NCBI GenBank assembly: GCA_002700285.1
Contig: PACT01000022.1
Coordinates: 268,449 to 312,199 of the forward strand
Length of the DNA: 43,751 nt
Reading direction: 5' to 3'
From: Crocinitomicaceae bacterium
GTDB lineage: Bacteria; Bacteroidota; Bacteroidia; Flavobacteriales_D; Sanyastnellaceae
The translations under genes were made by a program, and so were the position numbers. Numbering within the stretch: position 1 is the stretch's first letter; each line of letters begins with the position of its first letter. Shown here in pieces: positions 41,433 to 43,751 of the stretch. The notes under the pieces were generated by a model. That model did not search any database. It saw only the letters and a program-made list of their open reading frames with translations, and was not told the DNA's origin.

Positions 41433-43751
41433 ATGGCTCCTTTTTTTCGACACACGATTACTACATTAATTGCGATTGCATTGCAGGTCACTATTTGTGA
41501 CACCGTATTGTTTTCCCAAACTTCAACCCATCCTCCCGCGACAGTTAAAATGCAAAAAGGGTTGCCAATTCCATTAAACCCCGATGTTATTCAAGCCAGA
41601 GCGAAAGCGCAAGCATGTGCGCCAGCGACTGCGCTACGTGATCTTGAGTGGAATAACGTCCGAGCACTTATTGAAAATGGAGGGACTTTATGGTATGACA
41701 GAGCCATTGATAAGGGCGCTCACTTCGTGCCCAAAGATGAGGGTGTTTCAGTCGTTTATGGAGGTGCACTTTGGCTAGGAGGGATTTCGCCAGACCAACA
41801 ACTCAAGCTTGCGGCAGTGAAGTACAGGAATTCAGGAAATGATTTTTGGCCAGGTCCCCTCACAAATACAGGAGAAGCAGAAGTGGATGAATTCACATGC
41901 CAACAATACGATAATTTTTCAATCAGCTACAGATCTGATGCCATGCGTCACAGACAGTATTTCGATGCAGTAGCGGATGAGTCGGTAGAAACGGCGTTCC
42001 CAGATGGATATTCGATACCTGCTTATTTTTATGATTATCCAGCAAACGGAAATGTAGCGCTCGGTCAGGACTTTTATCTAAGCCCATACCTGGATTATAA
42101 TGGAAATGGGTTGTATGACCCAGAAGCGGGGGACTATCCATGGTATGACTTTCTTCAACAGATTGATTGCAGCGAGCGTAGGCGTGAGGATGTAGTGCCT
42201 CTTTACGGAGACCAAACCTACTATTGGATTTTCAATGATAAAGGCAATGTTCACTCGGAATCTCAAGGTGAACCTATCGGAATGGAAATTCGCGCCCAAG
42301 CATTCGTGTTCTCAACGAACGATGAGGTTAATAACATGACATTCTACAATTACGTTCTCATTAATCAAGGCACTCAAACACTTACGGAAACGTATTTTGC
42401 GCAATGGGTCGATTCTGATTTGGGCGGTCACGTGGACGATTATGTGGGCTGTGATGTAAATCGTGGATTGGGATATTCATACAACGGAGATCAGTTTGAT
42501 GAGGCGACCTCTTATTCAATCGGATATGGTCTCTATCCTCCAGCGATGGGTGTTGATTTTTTTGAGGGACCTTATCAAGATGCCGATGGCGTTGACAACC
42601 CGCTCACCGAAGTGTTTACTGATGCAATTGACTCTTTGGGGATACCCTATGAAGGCATTGGGATTGGCTATGGTGATGGGGTCATCGACAATGAAAGGTA
42701 TGGCATGCGTAAATTCTTATACTACAATTGGAATTATGGTGTGAATGGACAGCCCACCACGTCGATGCATTATTACAACTACATGCGTGGTTTTTGGAAG
42801 AATGGACAAAGAATGGCATATGGTGGTGATGGTATAAACCCTTCCACAGGTGCCAATCTTGAAATCCCAGCAGATTATATGTTTCCCGGAGATACAGATC
42901 CATATAGTTGGGGCACGAGGGGTGTCAATGTTGAAGATTGGTCTGAGTACGAAACGGGCAATCCTTCTGGAGACAGGCTTTTTCTTCAATCAGCAGGACC
43001 TTTTACACTTGAGCCAGGGGATTATAACAACATCACAGTGGGGATGTTATATGCTCGCTCTTCAGGTGGTGAGCCATTTGAAAGTGTCAAACTTCTTCGC
43101 CTTGCGGATGACAAAGCGCAATCTCTTTTTGACAATTGTTTTGAAATAGTGAGCGGTCCGGATGCGCCAGACGTTGCCGTTCAAGAGCTTGAAAATGAGC
43201 TCATCCTTTATCTCACAAATGAGAACCCCATTTCAAACAATTTCCATGAGGACTACTTAGCGATTGATCCATCTATCCCTAAAGAACTTGAAGATGGAAC
43301 AGCGCTTAATGAATTGGACAGGTCTTATGTTTTTGAGGGCTACCAAATTTATCAATTATCTGACGCCTCAGTCTCTCCATCTGATCTTGGAAACATTGAA
43401 AAAGCGCGTCTGGTTTTCCAATGCGATCTTGCCAACGAGATCGACAATGTCATCAATTATACTTTCAACGAAGAAATAGATGCATCAGTTCCTTCGCTCA
43501 TGGCACAAGGCGGAAACGAAGGGATTCAGCACAGCTTCAGAGTGACAAAAGATGCGTTTGCACAAGGCAGCACCACTCTGATCAATCACCGAACGTATTA
43601 CTTTATGGCGCTCGCTTATGGATTTAACAATTACCGGGATTTTAATCCGGAGACTGGAACAGGCCAAGACATTCAGTACAAGGCTTCTCGTAAAGGTGCT
43701 GTAGGTTCTATTAGAACATACTCAGGCACGCCTCACCTCCCTTCCCCTGAA
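41433..43751 (+). CDS. Large secreted Bacteroidota surface protein, probable T9SS cargo (partial, 3' end outside window)
   Basis: There are 773 open codons from the ATG to the window edge. A signal peptide (1-29, ending LFSQ) is followed by a Bacteroidota-typical arrangement: NNVRALIENGGTLWYDRA, VYGGALWLGGI, GNDFWPGPLTN, a Ca-binding-like DYNGNGLYD (221-229), DSDLGGHVDDYVGCD and a late NHRTYYFMALAYGFNNY. Proteins with this N-terminal pattern are usually over 1,000 residues and end in a T9SS sorting domain, but the C-terminus here is not visible. The function is unknown. It starts 31 bases after the AddA-like gene but has its own promoter-like element. Confidence 0.8.
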   Translation, partial: MAPFFRHTITTLIAIALQVTICDTVLFSQTSTHPPATVKMQKGLPIPLNPDVIQARAKAQACAPATALRDLEWNNVRALIENGGTLWYDRAIDKGAHFVPKDEGVSVVYGGALWLGGISPDQQLKLAAVKYRNSGNDFWPGPLTNTGEAEVDEFTCQQYDNFSISYRSDAMRHRQYFDAVADESVETAFPDGYSIPAYFYDYPANGNVALGQDFYLSPYLDYNGNGLYDPEAGDYPWYDFLQQIDCSERRREDVVPLYGDQTYYWIFNDKGNVHSESQGEPIGMEIRAQAFVFSTNDEVNNMTFYNYVLINQGTQTLTETYFAQWVDSDLGGHVDDYVGCDVNRGLGYSYNGDQFDEATSYSIGYGLYPPAMGVDFFEGPYQDADGVDNPLTEVFTDAIDSLGIPYEGIGIGYGDGVIDNERYGMRKFLYYNWNYGVNGQPTTSMHYYNYMRGFWKNGQRMAYGGDGINPSTGANLEIPADYMFPGDTDPYSWGTRGVNVEDWSEYETGNPSGDRLFLQSAGPFTLEPGDYNNITVGMLYARSSGGEPFESVKLLRLADDKAQSLFDNCFEIVSGPDAPDVAVQELENELILYLTNENPISNNFHEDYLAIDPSIPKELEDGTALNELDRSYVFEGYQIYQLSDASVSPSDLGNIEKARLVFQCDLANEIDNVINYTFNEEIDASVPSLMAQGGNEGIQHSFRVTKDAFAQGSTTLINHRTYYFMALAYGFNNYRDFNPETGTGQDIQYKASRKGAVGSIRTYSGTPHLPSPE

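Overview
The window is a gene-dense stretch of a Bacteroidota chromosome, most likely a marine member of the Flavobacteriales. The evidence is the type IX secretion system (T9SS) translocon gene sprA, a porP/sprF gene beside a giant PKD-repeat protein, several secreted proteins with T9SS C-terminal sorting domains, Bacteroidota-specific families (DUF6029, Omp28-like, MbnP-like, the malic enzyme-PTA fusion), and promoters of the Bacteroidota type (-7 TAnnTTTG). No rRNA, tRNA, CRISPR array, insertion sequence or phage gene is visible. Every intergenic gap is shorter than 150 bases, so this reads as core chromosome rather than a mobile region.

Layout. 1-4476 (minus strand): an Omp28-like lipoprotein cut by the window edge, a T9SS-exported thioredoxin-fold protein, a DUF6029 outer-membrane barrel and a TlpA-type thioredoxin. 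4548-17268 (plus strand): a small T9SS cargo, then maeB-ruvA-sprA-gcvH-vanZ-tonB, almost without gaps. 17289-19944 (minus): ribF, a leucine-rich-repeat protein, a NadR-type kinase and pnuC, all overlapping, which together form a flavin and nicotinamide cofactor operon. 20043-21780 (plus): atpD-atpC, convergent with rlmH (minus). 22311-24614 (plus): nadC, a YihY/BrkB membrane protein and a DUF2147 protein. 24611-29382 (minus): a TPR protein, an AddB-like nuclease and a glycosyltransferase. 29444-30517 (plus): murB, with an abnormal 5' end. 30520-36141 (minus): the PKD giant followed by PorP/SprF. 36208-38097 (minus): an MbnP-like lipoprotein followed by a di-heme MbnH/MauG-type lipoprotein. 38198-41401 (plus): an AddA-like helicase-nuclease. 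41433-end (plus): a large secreted protein cut by the window edge.

How the genes work together. SprA is the T9SS outer-membrane channel. At least three proteins here (the 500-aa thioredoxin protein, the 266-aa protein and the PKD protein) carry C-terminal sorting domains that mark them as its cargo, and PorP/SprF is the usual surface anchor partner of PKD-type cargo. NAD is served twice: nadC for de novo synthesis and pnuC plus the NadR-like kinase for salvage. AddA and AddB are expected to form one double-strand-break repair nuclease although their genes lie about 10 kb apart, and RuvA acts later in the same repair pathway.

The points most worth checking are the MbnP/MbnH-like pair (possible protein-tryptophan oxidation), the LRR protein inside the cofactor operon, the probable leaderless transcripts, and the murB 5' anomaly with its internal nine-G run. 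I did not find a clearly undescribed system. Most of the window is recognisable core biology.
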